A program made the translations under genes and the position numbers. 41,123 bases of DNA from Chloroflexota bacterium (GTDB lineage Bacteria; Chloroflexota; Limnocylindria; Limnocylindrales; Limnocylindraceae): NCBI GenBank assembly GCA_026389555.1, contig JAPLHQ010000062.1:1-41123 (forward strand). Direction: 5' to 3'. Of this stretch, positions 23,099 through 31,801 are shown piece after piece; within the stretch, counting starts at the first letter, position 1, and every line of letters starts with the position of its first letter. The notes below the pieces were generated by a model, which worked only from the letters and a program-made list of their open reading frames with translations, had not been told where the DNA came from and did no database searches.

Positions 23099-23106
23099 AG
23101 CATACT
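23099..23106. promoter_or_regulatory. Overlapping divergent -10 elements
   Basis: The 8-bp AGCATACT reads as TATGCT on the minus strand, 6 nt before the rrf2 ATG. It also reads as CATACT on the plus strand, 7 nt before the sulfotransferase ATG. The two start codons are separated by only 21 bp, so RNA polymerase could serve only one gene at a time. Confidence 0.55.
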
Positions 23107-23113
23107 TGTTGCC

Positions 23114-24379
23114 ATGGGAGAAGCGGCGCATCTAGTCACGCGTGAGGGAGGGGCGGCGATTCAGCCGCTCCCAGAGGGTGGCGTGCTGCTGCACATTGGA
23201 CCCCCGAAGACTGGGACGAGTGCACTGCAGGGTGCCTGCCACGCCTGTCGCGATGAGATGCGCACACAAGGGGTTCGGTATGCAGGCCGCACACAGCAAG
23301 TGGGAAGCGCGGCATATGCGGTCCTTGGGCGCGAGCATCCAACACTTGGCGAGGCGCCATCTGCGCATCACTGGAAACGTTTGGTTAGCGAGGTGCGCAG
23401 TGCGAAGGAGCCCCGCATCTTTATCTCGAGCGAATTCTTTGCTGGCGCAGATGATGCACAGGCGGCGCGGATCATCAACGAGCTCGGCGGCGACCGGGTG
23501 CATGTCGCCCTAACCCTCCGCCCCGTCTCGCGTATTCTCGCTTCGCGTTGGCAGCAGAATGTGCAGGAGGGGGCTCGCTACTCGTTTGATCAGTGGCTGC
23601 ACTGGGTCTTTGAGCAGCCGAGCGAAGGGAAGGGTGCAACCTTCTGGTCCCGTCAGCGTCACGACCGGCTTGCCGCACGTTGGGCGTCAATCGTTGGGCC
23701 AGAGCGACTCAGCGTGGTGATGGTCGACGAACAGAACAAGTCGGCGATCTACCAGGCCTTTGAGGCACTCCTTAAGCTTCGGGCTGGAACGCTTGAGCCG
23801 CAGAACGACACAGCGAATCGATCAATGACCGCGGAAGAGATTGAGCTTATCCGTGGACTGAATGAGCAATTTTCTGAAGCTGGGATCACGCGGCCACTCC
23901 TCTACAAGATGATTACGCGCGGAACTGCGCTCTACATGAAGGGTCGAACGATCGGGGCAAACGAACGAAAACAGCAGACGCCAGGCTGGGCCATTAACCG
24001 CGCCGATTTGATCGGCTGGGAGAGCGCCGCGGCGATTCGCGCACTCGGGGCGCAGGTGATTGGCAACCTTGATGCGCTTGGCGGCACTACCCCGCAGGGT
24101 CAGTCAGCGGCGCAGATTCCTCCACTGGCGACGTCACCCGCAGACGTCAGTGGCGCTGCTGCTCGCCAAGTTCCAGAAGAGGTTGCGACTCGTGCGGCGA
24201 TGGGGATGCTCTTTGCGAGCGGCGCAGCCCGCGAAGATGGATCTGGCCGCCCCGGCGTTGATGTGCGAGTAGAGCCTCAGGTCTTACAGCGGGTGCACAC
24301 GCTTGACCTGCTGCGTGTTGTGGCGCAGCGCCTCCTCTGGTCGGTTACCTCGCGTATCAGAAAGATCACGCGCCGCTAA
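23114..24379 (+). CDS. Sulfotransferase-like protein 2
   Basis: A 421-residue paralogue of the protein at 20527. The 5'-phosphosulfate loop is 'LLHIGPPKTGTSALQGA' (25-41). The 3'-phosphate region is 'RVHVALTLRPVSRILASRWQ'. A variable C-terminal extension of about 80 residues ends in a basic stretch (RIRKITRR). Its base composition matches the local genome, unlike the first copy. ATG 23114 is preferred to the longer track ORF because the extra residues are antisense to rrf2. The start lies 21 bp from the rrf2 start. The acceptor is unknown. It converges on cysC with a 1-bp gap. Confidence 0.82.
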   Translation: MGEAAHLVTREGGAAIQPLPEGGVLLHIGPPKTGTSALQGACHACRDEMRTQGVRYAGRTQQVGSAAYAVLGREHPTLGEAPSAHHWKRLVSEVRSAKEPRIFISSEFFAGADDAQAARIINELGGDRVHVALTLRPVSRILASRWQQNVQEGARYSFDQWLHWVFEQPSEGKGATFWSRQRHDRLAARWASIVGPERLSVVMVDEQNKSAIYQAFEALLKLRAGTLEPQNDTANRSMTAEEIELIRGLNEQFSEAGITRPLLYKMITRGTALYMKGRTIGANERKQQTPGWAINRADLIGWESAAAIRALGAQVIGNLDALGGTTPQGQSAAQIPPLATSPADVSGAAARQVPEEVATRAAMGMLFASGAAREDGSGRPGVDVRVEPQVLQRVHTLDLLRVVAQRLLWSVTSRIRKITRR

Positions 24380-24380
24380 C

Positions 24381-25580
24381 TCAGCGAGCGATCCTCTTCA
24401 GCCGCTCCTTCACGAGCTCTGCAGCGTCTTTGGCGCTCACCGTAGAGGCGTCAATAGTGAGGTCTGCGTCAAGAGGGGCTTCATATGGTGATGAGATACC
24501 GGTGAAGTCGCTGATCTCGCCAGCACGCGCCTTCGCATAGAGCCCCTTTCGGTCTCGCTGCTCGCAGACCTCGAGCGGCGTGTTGATGTGTACGAGGAGG
24601 AAGGGGAGCCCAGCCGCCGCCTCGCGTGCCAACGCACGCCCTTCGACAAACGGCGCGATCGGCGCGGCGATTCCGATGCCTCCCGCTCGGGCAACCTCAG
24701 CCGCCGCCACGCCAAGTCGCTGCACGTTCGTGTTGCGCGAAGCTCGGTCGAAGCCGAGGCCCGCGGAGATGCTGCGCCGCATCGCATCGCCATCCAGCAG
24801 CGTGACACCGCGCGCCCCCTCATCCCGAAGGAGCTCTGCGAGCGCCGCCGCAACAGTGGACTTTCCGGATCCCGAGAGACCGGTAAAGAAGACAACAGCC
24901 CCCTTATTCCATTCGGTGTTTCGTGCACGCTCAATCTCTGCCGCGGAACTCGCGGGATACCCTTTTGGAGCATCGGCGGAGTATCGCTCTGCGCCAGTCG
25001 TGATCTCTGTTGCACCGTAGGTGCGCGCAAGGTCTTCAGGGTCCAGCTCACCTTTTGGCCATGGGAGTGCAAGGAGCATGATCTGGCATGTTGGGAGTGA
25101 GCGCTTCAGTTGCTCCGCGGCGGATGTGAGTGCGCGGAGAAGTCCAGACGGCTGCACCTCGCCGTCTACTGCTGGTGAACGGGAGACGAGTGCGCAGAGT
25201 AAGAGACTCTTCGCACCGACCTCCTTTGCGCGTGTGACAAGCGCATCCAGTTCTGCGTTGGAAGGCGGGAGGTGCGCGATCAGTGCCAGGGTTGGGCCGG
25301 CGTGTTGCGCAACGGATGCGACAGGCAGGCGCAGCTCTTGGCTCCATGCAAGCCCCACTCCTGTTGCAAGTGGTCGTAGGTGTTTCAGCCCAGCGCGGGA
25401 GAGCTCACTGAGCGGCGTGTTCTCCTCGTCGCAGAGGAGCACCGTCGTATCGTCAGTGAGGTAGCGGTGTAGCGCGCTGCTCGGTTGCGCGCCGAGTCGC
25501 ACCAGCTCCAGCAGGTCGACCCCTGCTGAATTAAGGATGATGTGCGCTGGGCTCCCTTCACGGCGCTGCTCTTCTCGCAT
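24381..25580 (-). CDS. cysC: Adenylylsulfate kinase with N-terminal sulfurylase-like domain
   Basis: A 399-residue two-domain protein. Residues about 225-399 are APS kinase, which makes PAPS from APS and ATP. Walker A is 'GLSGSGKST' (234-242), followed by 'LLDGDAMRRSISAGLGFDRASRNTNVQRLG', 'VHINTPLEVCEQRDRKGLYAKAR' and 'YEAPLDADLTIDAS'. Residues 1-215 look by eye like a decayed ATP sulfurylase. 'LTDDTTVLLCDEENTPLSEL' recalls its PUA-like start and 'ARTYGATEITTGAE' its 'YGCTHFIVGRDHA'. The catalytic QTRNPxHRAH is not found. CysDN nearby supplies the real sulfurylase. It has a leaderless start (TAATCT, 6-nt gap), divergent from cysQ. Confidence 0.88.
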   Translation of the reverse strand: MREEQRREGSPAHIILNSAGVDLLELVRLGAQPSSALHRYLTDDTTVLLCDEENTPLSELSRAGLKHLRPLATGVGLAWSQELRLPVASVAQHAGPTLALIAHLPPSNAELDALVTRAKEVGAKSLLLCALVSRSPAVDGEVQPSGLLRALTSAAEQLKRSLPTCQIMLLALPWPKGELDPEDLARTYGATEITTGAERYSADAPKGYPASSAAEIERARNTEWNKGAVVFFTGLSGSGKSTVAAALAELLRDEGARGVTLLDGDAMRRSISAGLGFDRASRNTNVQRLGVAAAEVARAGGIGIAAPIAPFVEGRALAREAAAGLPFLLVHINTPLEVCEQRDRKGLYAKARAGEISDFTGISSPYEAPLDADLTIDASTVSAKDAAELVKERLKRIAR

Positions 25581-25586
25581 CTCGTC

Positions 25587-25603
25587 AGATTACCCCCTAA
25601 CCT
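25587..25603. promoter_or_regulatory. Back-to-back divergent promoters of cysC and cysQ-cysD-cysN
   Basis: TAATCT (minus) ends 6 nt before the cysC ATG. TAACCT (plus) ends 5 nt before GTG 25609 or 8 nt before ATG 25612. Only five cytosines separate the two hexamers, so the two transcription units share a tiny control region. Confidence 0.55.
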
Positions 25604-25608
25604 GACCC

Positions 25609-26466
25609 GTGATGATGAGAACGCAGCCCGACGCAGCAATCGGAATCCAGGCAGCCTCCCTCGCTGGCGAGCTGCTGCTAAGACTTCGCCAGGGCGCCGC
25701 AATGGGTGAAGGAGCGAGAGCAGCCCTAGATGCCGATGCGCTTCGGGCCGCTGGAGACCGCGATGCGAACCACGCCATCATGAAGCTCCTCGCGAACGAG
25801 CGGCCAGAAGATAACCTCCTCTCAGAAGAGGCGGCAGATGATCCGCGTCGACTCATCGCCGATCGCGTCTGGATCATTGATCCGCTTGACGGCACGCGTG
25901 AGTTTGGCGAACGAGATGCCGCTGGAGTCTGGCGTGACGACTTCGCCGTGCACGTTGCGCTCTGGGAGCGCGGTCAAGGACTGACGCTCGGTGTTGTGGG
26001 GCTCCCTGCACGTGGTGTGATCTACAGCAGTGACGCGCCACCTGAGGTTCCAGCTAGTCCTCCAGGAAAGCTGCGCATTGCGGTGAGCCGCACGCGACCA
26101 CCAGCCTTTATTGCGGCGCTGGAGGCGGCGGGTTCGGCATCGCTCGTGCCGATGGGCTCTGCCGGCGTCAAGGTGATGGCGGTGGTGAGCGGTGAGGCCG
26201 ACGCCTATATCCATGCTGGCGGTCAGTATCAGTGGGACTCGGCGGCACCAGTTGCGGTGGCGCTCGCGGCGGGTCTCGTTGCTACGCGGCTCGACGGTTC
26301 GCCGCTCAGATACAACGTCCCAGAGCTCCTCCTCCCAGACCTTGTTGTCTGCCATCCAGATCGTGCCAACGAGGTACGGGCACTCCTCGACGCGGCGGGC
26401 TTTGGGCCGGACGGTGCGAGCGGCGCAGGTGCGACTGGCGCGAGTGCGGCAGAATCAGCGGGATGA
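25609..26466 (+). CDS. cysQ: 3'(2'),5'-bisphosphate nucleotidase
   Basis: A 285-residue enzyme of the inositol monophosphatase superfamily. It should dephosphorylate PAP, the by-product of PAPS use by sulfotransferases, and/or PAPS. Metal-binding motifs are 'LSEEAADDP' (71-79), 'WIIDPLDGTREFGE' (88-101) and the C-terminal 'QWDSAAPVAVALAAG'. The 'DPLDGTREF' form is typical of CysQ rather than inositol phosphatases. The start is ambiguous between GTG 25609 and the ATGs at 25612 and 25615. The C-terminus has a low-complexity Gly-Ala stretch. It leads the cysQ-cysD-cysN operon with a 10-nt gap to cysD. Confidence 0.88.
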   Translation: MMMRTQPDAAIGIQAASLAGELLLRLRQGAAMGEGARAALDADALRAAGDRDANHAIMKLLANERPEDNLLSEEAADDPRRLIADRVWIIDPLDGTREFGERDAAGVWRDDFAVHVALWERGQGLTLGVVGLPARGVIYSSDAPPEVPASPPGKLRIAVSRTRPPAFIAALEAAGSASLVPMGSAGVKVMAVVSGEADAYIHAGGQYQWDSAAPVAVALAAGLVATRLDGSPLRYNVPELLLPDLVVCHPDRANEVRALLDAAGFGPDGASGAGATGASAAESAG

Positions 26467-26476
26467 GGAGCGCACG

Positions 26477-27379
26477 ATGAAGAGCCACGTGATGAGCCAG
26501 CTCGCCGCCCTTGAGGCGGAGAGCATCCATATCTTCCGCGAAGTTGCGGCGGAGATGGAGCGTCCATGCCTTCTCTTCTCCGGCGGGAAGGACTCCATCG
26601 TCATGCTGCATGTGGCGCGCAAGGCGTTCGCCCCCGCGCCGATCCCGTTCCCGGTGATGCACGTTGACACTGGGCTCAACTTTGCCGAAGTGATTGCATA
26701 CCGTGATCGCTGGGCGGCACAGCTCGGGCTGCGACTCGTTGTTGCCTCCGTACAAGATGCGATTGAGCGTGGTGTGGTGAAAGAGGAGCCGAACGGCTCA
26801 CGTAACCGCATCCAGACGCCAGTTCTATTGGAGGCGGCGGCGCGCGAGAAGTTCGACGCGCTCTTCGGCGGCGGTCGTCGCGACGAAGAGAAGGCCCGCG
26901 CCAAGGAGCGCGTCTTCTCCTTCCGTGATGAGTTCGGTCAGTGGGATCCAAAAAACCAACGCCCAGAGATCTGGAGCCTCTACAACGGCAGGGTCTTTCC
27001 GGGTGAGAGCATTCGCGTCTTCCCACTCTCTAACTGGACCGAGCTCGACATCTGGTCGTACATCGCCGAAGAGGAGATTGAGATCCCATCGCTCTACCTT
27101 GCATCTGAGCGCGAGGTGGTGGAGCGCGACGGCATGCTTTATGCCGTCAATGAGTTTGTGGCGCTGAAGTCTGGCGAGACCTCACAGAAGATGAGCGTGC
27201 GATATCGCACCATGGGTGATGCGAACCTCACCGCCGCCGTTGAGTCTGTTGCCGACACGGTGGCGAAGGTTGTCGAAGAGATCGCCGCGGTGCGCATCAC
27301 CGAGCGCGGCGCAACGCGCGGCGATGACAAGGTCTCTGAGGCAGCCATGGAAGACCGGAAGAAGGAGGGCTACTTCTGA
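26477..27379 (+). CDS. cysD: Sulfate adenylyltransferase subunit 2
   Basis: The 300-residue catalytic subunit of ATP sulfurylase, which joins sulfate to ATP to form APS with energy from the CysN GTPase. The PP-loop is 'LLFSGGKDSIVMLHVARKAF' (SGGKDS at 35-40). Other CysD blocks are 'FPVMHVDTGLNFAEVIAYRDRW', 'FDALFGGGRRDEEKARAKERVFSFRD' and 'RVFPLSNWTELDIWSYI'. The track ORF begins far upstream inside cysQ. ATG 26477 is chosen from its GAGGAG site 6 nt upstream and from homologue length. Its stop overlaps the cysN start by one base (TGATG). Confidence 0.96.
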   Translation: MKSHVMSQLAALEAESIHIFREVAAEMERPCLLFSGGKDSIVMLHVARKAFAPAPIPFPVMHVDTGLNFAEVIAYRDRWAAQLGLRLVVASVQDAIERGVVKEEPNGSRNRIQTPVLLEAAAREKFDALFGGGRRDEEKARAKERVFSFRDEFGQWDPKNQRPEIWSLYNGRVFPGESIRVFPLSNWTELDIWSYIAEEEIEIPSLYLASEREVVERDGMLYAVNEFVALKSGETSQKMSVRYRTMGDANLTAAVESVADTVAKVVEEIAAVRITERGATRGDDKVSEAAMEDRKKEGYF

Positions 27380-28644
27380 TGGAGGCCGACCTTCTCCGGT
27401 TCGCAACTGCAGGATCCGTTGACGACGGAAAGAGCACGCTGATCGGGCGACTCCTCTTTGACTCAAAGTCGCTCTTCTCCGATCAGCTCGAATCTGTTGA
27501 GCGTGTGAGCCGCGAACGCGGTGATGAGTACACCGACCTCTCGCTCTTGACTGACGGCTTACGCGCCGAGCGCGAGCAGGGGATCACGATTGACGTTGCC
27601 TATCGCTACTTCGCCACCCCACGCCGCAAGTTCATCATTGCCGACACCCCTGGTCACACGCAGTACACCCGCAACATGGTCACTGGAGCGTCAACAGCAG
27701 ACGTTGCCCTCGTCTTGGTTGATGCGCGAAAAGGGATGACGGAGCAGAGTCGCCGACACGCATTCATTGCCACACTCCTTGGTGTGCCGCACATGGTGGT
27801 CTGCGTCAACAAGATGGACCTTGTGGACTGGTCGGAAGAGATCTTTGAAAACATTCGCCGCGAGTTCACTGAGTTTGCCGCGCGCCTCCGCTTGCGCGAT
27901 CTCACCTTCATCCCGCTCTCTGCACTGAGTGGCGACAACGTGGTGACTCGCTCAACCAACATGCCCTGGTTCGACGGCGCGCCGCTGCTGAGTCACCTTG
28001 AGCGGCTCCACGTTGCGAGCGACCGCAACCTTGTGGACGTGCGCTTCCCCGTGCAGTACGTGGTGCGGCCGCAGTCGCACGAGAACCGCGACTTCCGAGG
28101 ATATGCGGGAACAGTGGCCTCAGGAATCCTGAAGCCTGGCGACCGTATACGCGCACTTCCTGCAGGCCTGGAGACCGAGATCGCAACGATTGAGACTGCA
28201 GACGGTCCAGTGAGCGAGGCATATCCACCCATGGCGGTGACGATCACGCTCAAAGATGAGATTGATATCAGCCGCGGTGACATGCTCTGCCGCCCAAACA
28301 ACGTGCCAGCGGTGATGCAAGACATTGACGCGCAGGTCTGCTGGATGGACGAGAGCGCGCCGCTGACGGCGGGGAAGACGTATGCGATCAAGCACACCAC
28401 GCGCTGGGCACGCGCGGTGGTGAAGCAGATTGACTACCGCATCGACATCAATACGCTCCACCGCGTGGAGGGGGTTGAGGGCCTCGCCCTCAACGAGATC
28501 GGGCGCATCCGCCTCCGCTCCACCAAGCCGCTCTTCGTTGACCCCTACCTCTCCAATCGCCAGACGGGCGCCTTCATCCTCGTGGACGAGTCCACCAACC
28601 GCACCGTTGCGGCGGGCATGATCGTGCGCGAATCAGGGAGCTAG
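27379..28644 (+). CDS. cysN: Sulfate adenylyltransferase subunit 1 (GTPase)
   Basis: The 421-residue regulatory GTPase of ATP sulfurylase. G motifs are 'GSVDDGKST' (12-20), 'GITIDVAYRYF', 'DTPGHTQYTRNM' (89-100) and 'NKMDLVDW' (144-151). Two EF-Tu-like beta-barrel domains follow. The length shows that no APS kinase domain is fused to it, unlike CysNC proteins; that activity is supplied by the divergent cysC. GGAGGG lies 8 nt before the ATG inside cysD. Its 3' end converges on the beta-helix gene with a 7-bp gap. Confidence 0.96.
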   Translation: MEADLLRFATAGSVDDGKSTLIGRLLFDSKSLFSDQLESVERVSRERGDEYTDLSLLTDGLRAEREQGITIDVAYRYFATPRRKFIIADTPGHTQYTRNMVTGASTADVALVLVDARKGMTEQSRRHAFIATLLGVPHMVVCVNKMDLVDWSEEIFENIRREFTEFAARLRLRDLTFIPLSALSGDNVVTRSTNMPWFDGAPLLSHLERLHVASDRNLVDVRFPVQYVVRPQSHENRDFRGYAGTVASGILKPGDRIRALPAGLETEIATIETADGPVSEAYPPMAVTITLKDEIDISRGDMLCRPNNVPAVMQDIDAQVCWMDESAPLTAGKTYAIKHTTRWARAVVKQIDYRIDINTLHRVEGVEGLALNEIGRIRLRSTKPLFVDPYLSNRQTGAFILVDESTNRTVAAGMIVRESGS

Positions 28645-28651
28645 TAGCGGC

Positions 28652-30262
28652 TCATCCTGGTGGTGGTGGTTCGGCGTAGCACTCCACTGGGAGCCGCCCA
28701 CCGCGGTTCTGGCGGAAGGTGTTCCCCCTCCAGTCGCGTGCCGTCCGCCGGGAGACCGTACGGGAACAGCGCTCAGTTGCTACCGCAACCGCGGAGCCAA
28801 TCGGCGCGCGGTTCCACGTAAACCGATTCCCACGCGCAACTCCATCGGCGCTCCACCCTGAAATCGCTCCGCCCTGGTCCGCTGCAATGTTCCGGGTGAA
28901 CGTGTTGCGCGTCAAGGTTAGGTCGTCCCCAAACAATCCTTGAATCATGATTGCGCCACCAGTTGATGCAGAATTCTGGAGAAACTTTGACTTCGTAAGT
29001 GTTAATCCTCCACTTACATATAGAGCTCCGCCATCGCCATCATCATCAGCATAGTTCTCAGTGAACGAGCTGTTCGTGATGACCACATTTCCGACGGCCG
29101 CAATCGCGCCACCCGAACCGTTAGCATGGTTCCCATTAAATGAAGTTTCAGTGACGGTGAGCCACGGATCGTCTGTGCTGGCACTGTCAGCCCATGCACT
29201 TGTTGCCTCTGAAAGCCAAGATGATTCAGATAGGCCTTCATCAAGTTCAATTGCCAGGGCGATAAGCATCAACGCGCGAGAATCTAGCGATACGATTGCG
29301 CCGCCACCTGTGTCGCCGAAGTACACCCCACCTTCTGCGGACTCTGAAAAGTTTCCGTCAAATAGAGACCCAGAGATCTCGAGTGGCCCGGGATTCTGAC
29401 AGGCGAGGTATGAAAGTAGGTCCCAACCAGCAGGGAATTCTCCCTCACCCGAAATGACGGCACCCGCCCCTGCAATAGCTCCGCCTAGAAACGCCGAATT
29501 GTTCCTGAATGTCGTTTCACTGATCAGACTGTGGTTGGTCGTATCAAAAGCCGAGATAGCGTTTAGCGCCTCCTCTGGAGTTGGGGCTTCGCCAAGTCCA
29601 TCAAGGAAGGTTGTGCTCGACGTTGCTATCGTCCATCCGTAAAGTGCGATCGCTCCGCCGCAGATCCCAACGTTGTCGCTGAACTCAACGTGCTCGGTAG
29701 CGATGAGCGGAGCCGTGACGGCACCACCGATTGCGAGGCCCTCGTACTCCCCTTCTGTAGCATCTCCACCGGTTAACGTGAGGTCCTTGAGCGTCAGCAC
29801 ATTGAAGTTGCTTGGGCAGACCACGTCATCTCCCTCCCCAGGGCAAACGGGCACCATAACTAGCAGTGGATGAGAGTCGCCGGCTGCGCCGCTAATGATC
29901 GTTTCGCCGATACCATCGCCTTGAATGGTAATTGAGCCAAGGTTGTCAAACACAATGGAGTCATCAGTTAGATACTCTCCCGCGCAGAGGTGAATCACAC
30001 CGAAGTTTTCGTCGTAGGCGAAGTCGATAAGATCTTGGAGCACCGTTGCAACGTTTACTCCGTCCCCAATAGCGTCGCCTGGATTACGGCATGAAGTGTT
30101 GAAATCAGAGTCGGGACTCTCGGCTGCGCCAGCTGGTAAGTCAAGGGTGATGTACAACGTGTTGGATGGCTCGATTTCGTTGACTGGCCCAAAATTCCCC
30201 GTGCCGCCGCAAGCAGAACCGACCAGCGCTGCGATCAAGGCAATGACGCTCAACTTCTTCAT
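28652..30262 (-). CDS. Secreted parallel beta-helix lipoprotein
   Basis: A 536-residue surface protein. 'MKKLSVIALIAALVGSAC' is a lipoprotein-like signal (C18), although the lipobox is not ideal. From about residue 55 to 520 there are many turns with N-N-S, G-G-A-I and 'ITNSSFTEN'-like phrases, typical of right-handed beta-helix proteins (pectate-lyase fold, polymorphic-membrane-protein-like GGAI repeats). No catalytic residues can be assigned, so adhesin, scaffold and polysaccharide-active roles are all possible. The track's upstream Met (30289) is less likely. ATG 30262 begins the signal and has GAAAGG about 10 nt upstream. The middle of the gene is more AT-rich than its neighbours. Confidence 0.72.
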   Translation of the reverse strand: MKKLSVIALIAALVGSACGGTGNFGPVNEIEPSNTLYITLDLPAGAAESPDSDFNTSCRNPGDAIGDGVNVATVLQDLIDFAYDENFGVIHLCAGEYLTDDSIVFDNLGSITIQGDGIGETIISGAAGDSHPLLVMVPVCPGEGDDVVCPSNFNVLTLKDLTLTGGDATEGEYEGLAIGGAVTAPLIATEHVEFSDNVGICGGAIALYGWTIATSSTTFLDGLGEAPTPEEALNAISAFDTTNHSLISETTFRNNSAFLGGAIAGAGAVISGEGEFPAGWDLLSYLACQNPGPLEISGSLFDGNFSESAEGGVYFGDTGGGAIVSLDSRALMLIALAIELDEGLSESSWLSEATSAWADSASTDDPWLTVTETSFNGNHANGSGGAIAAVGNVVITNSSFTENYADDDGDGGALYVSGGLTLTKSKFLQNSASTGGAIMIQGLFGDDLTLTRNTFTRNIAADQGGAISGWSADGVARGNRFTWNRAPIGSAVAVATERCSRTVSRRTARDWRGNTFRQNRGGRLPVECYAEPPPPG

Positions 30263-30354
30263 GTGACACAACCTTTCATTACCCCACAAATGACGCAGGA
30301 ATTAATGGATGCTACTTGAAGGCGACCAATCGTGGAGGCGATGCCCCTCAGGGG

Positions 30355-30360
30355 TACACT
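30355..30360 (+). promoter_or_regulatory. Leaderless -10 of the EPS operon
   Basis: TACACT ends 7 nt before ATG 30368. It is directly preceded by CCCCT-c-AGGGG (30344-30354), a small perfect inverted repeat that may be an operator. Confidence 0.45.
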
Positions 30361-30367
30361 CGCCCCT

Positions 30368-31801
30368 ATGGGTAAGGCGAGCAGGCGGAAGCAGGAGCTC
30401 TACCAGGGGGTGGACGGCCAAGGGAGGCCGCTCTTCCCTCAGGAGGGCTCGGCTTCGGTGAGCCTCCTTGGGGTCCCTGTTTCGTGGGTCCTTGCTGTTG
30501 TTGCCGCCTCTCTTTGGGTCGGCGCGCATCTTCCTGAGCCGATTGCGCCACTCGCCGGCGTTGGATATCTCATCAGCGCCATCGCGCTCGGCTTGCTTAA
30601 TCCTGCGCTCGGTGCGGGGTTTGCGATCGTCCTCGTGCCGTACCTTGGCGGCAACGTTTCTCAAGGGCTCGGCGAACTGCTTCGCACTGCGCCGATTATT
30701 GGCGCTGCGATTCGTCTCCTGGTTGATCGGTTCAGCCAACGGAGCGGTGCAGGGACGCCTTGGGCGCCAGATTGGCGAATTGTTGTTGCTGCTATCGCCG
30801 CCATGCTGCTCTACCCGCTGACGCGCCTGACGGCCAATGGATCTGAGTGGGCAACCTCCAGCACACTGCTTGATGACACCCTCTTTCTCATCGGTGCGCC
30901 AGTCGCAATGTATGCGGCATGGGTGACCTTCTCCCATCTCCCTCGCAGCGCAATCGATCGGGTGCTCTCGTATCTGCCGGCCGCGCTCACCGTTGCGCTT
31001 GTTGTTGCACTTGCCGCATGGGTTGGGATCTCACTCGTTGAGCCATTAACGTTCCGCGGCGTTGTGTACGGGAGGCTTGCCGGACTTGGCTTCCCAACGC
31101 CAACCGCAATGGGTGTGGCCATTGCACTCCCACTCGCCGTTGGCCTCCTCTGGGGCACGTCGCGCCGTTGGGCTGCGGGCCTTGCCCTCATCGGCGTTCT
31201 TGTGATTGTGCTGACAGAGTCGCGCGGGCCACTCCTTGCGCTCTTTGCCGCAAGTGCCGCTGCACTTCTGCTGCTCCGTGACGTTCAGCGCCGAACACTC
31301 ATTGCAGCGCTTACTTTGGCGGTTGCTGCCCTTATTGCGTTGCTCATGGTTCGCTATCCAGATCTGATTGGTCGTCTCAGCAGTGGGACGCTGCCAAACT
31401 TAGAGGGCGATGCACTTCGGGTGATCTCTTGGGTTGCTGCAATTCAGATTGCCCTGGCGCATCCACTTACAGGTGGCGGTTGGATGAGTGTTCGTGGTTG
31501 GAATGATCGTGAGCTTGGCAGCAAGAATGTCAATCTCAGCCATAACGTGTTTCTCCAAGGACTTGCAGATGGCGGAGTCCCACTCGGCGTCGCGGTTGGT
31601 ACCGTGCTGCTGAGTTCAGCGCGATCAGCTTGGATGAGACGTCACAAAGTCCCTGTCTACTGGGTTGCAGCCGCGGTTGCCCTCTTTGTCTGCGGGGCGT
31701 GGGATATGCCGCAGCTACGCTCGTTTGCGGCGGTGATGGGGGGGCTTGCCCTCGGTCTCGTCTCACGGCACGATGTGCCTGATGAACCGGAAGTGTTCTG
31801 A
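30368..31801 (+). CDS. O-antigen ligase / Wzy-type polymerase family membrane protein
   Basis: A 477-residue polytopic protein with a short basic N-terminus and about 11 or 12 helices. The Wzy_C-type block 'IGVLVIVLTESRGPLLALFAASAAALLLL' is followed by a large loop with 'AHPLTGGGWMSVRGWN...NLSHNVFLQGLADGGVPLG', the usual H-N-x-x-L pattern of O-antigen ligases and polymerases. With the sugar transferase and glycosyltransferases downstream it most likely polymerises or ligates a surface polysaccharide. The track starts at 30332, but ATG 30368 (MGKASRRKQ) has the -10 element just upstream. Its stop shares one base with the next ATG. Confidence 0.85.
   Translation: MGKASRRKQELYQGVDGQGRPLFPQEGSASVSLLGVPVSWVLAVVAASLWVGAHLPEPIAPLAGVGYLISAIALGLLNPALGAGFAIVLVPYLGGNVSQGLGELLRTAPIIGAAIRLLVDRFSQRSGAGTPWAPDWRIVVAAIAAMLLYPLTRLTANGSEWATSSTLLDDTLFLIGAPVAMYAAWVTFSHLPRSAIDRVLSYLPAALTVALVVALAAWVGISLVEPLTFRGVVYGRLAGLGFPTPTAMGVAIALPLAVGLLWGTSRRWAAGLALIGVLVIVLTESRGPLLALFAASAAALLLLRDVQRRTLIAALTLAVAALIALLMVRYPDLIGRLSSGTLPNLEGDALRVISWVAAIQIALAHPLTGGGWMSVRGWNDRELGSKNVNLSHNVFLQGLADGGVPLGVAVGTVLLSSARSAWMRRHKVPVYWVAAAVALFVCGAWDMPQLRSFAAVMGGLALGLVSRHDVPDEPEVF

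Noticed and set aside
28860-30200. Beta-helix repeats as a DNA tandem repeat or CRISPR-like array
   Set aside because: Similarity is only at the protein-pattern level; the DNA units differ in length and sequence and there are no regular repeats with spacers.
30302-30937. 211-aa antisense ORF opposite the O-antigen ligase start
   Set aside because: Charged, low-complexity translation fully opposite a recognisable membrane protein, crossing its promoter.
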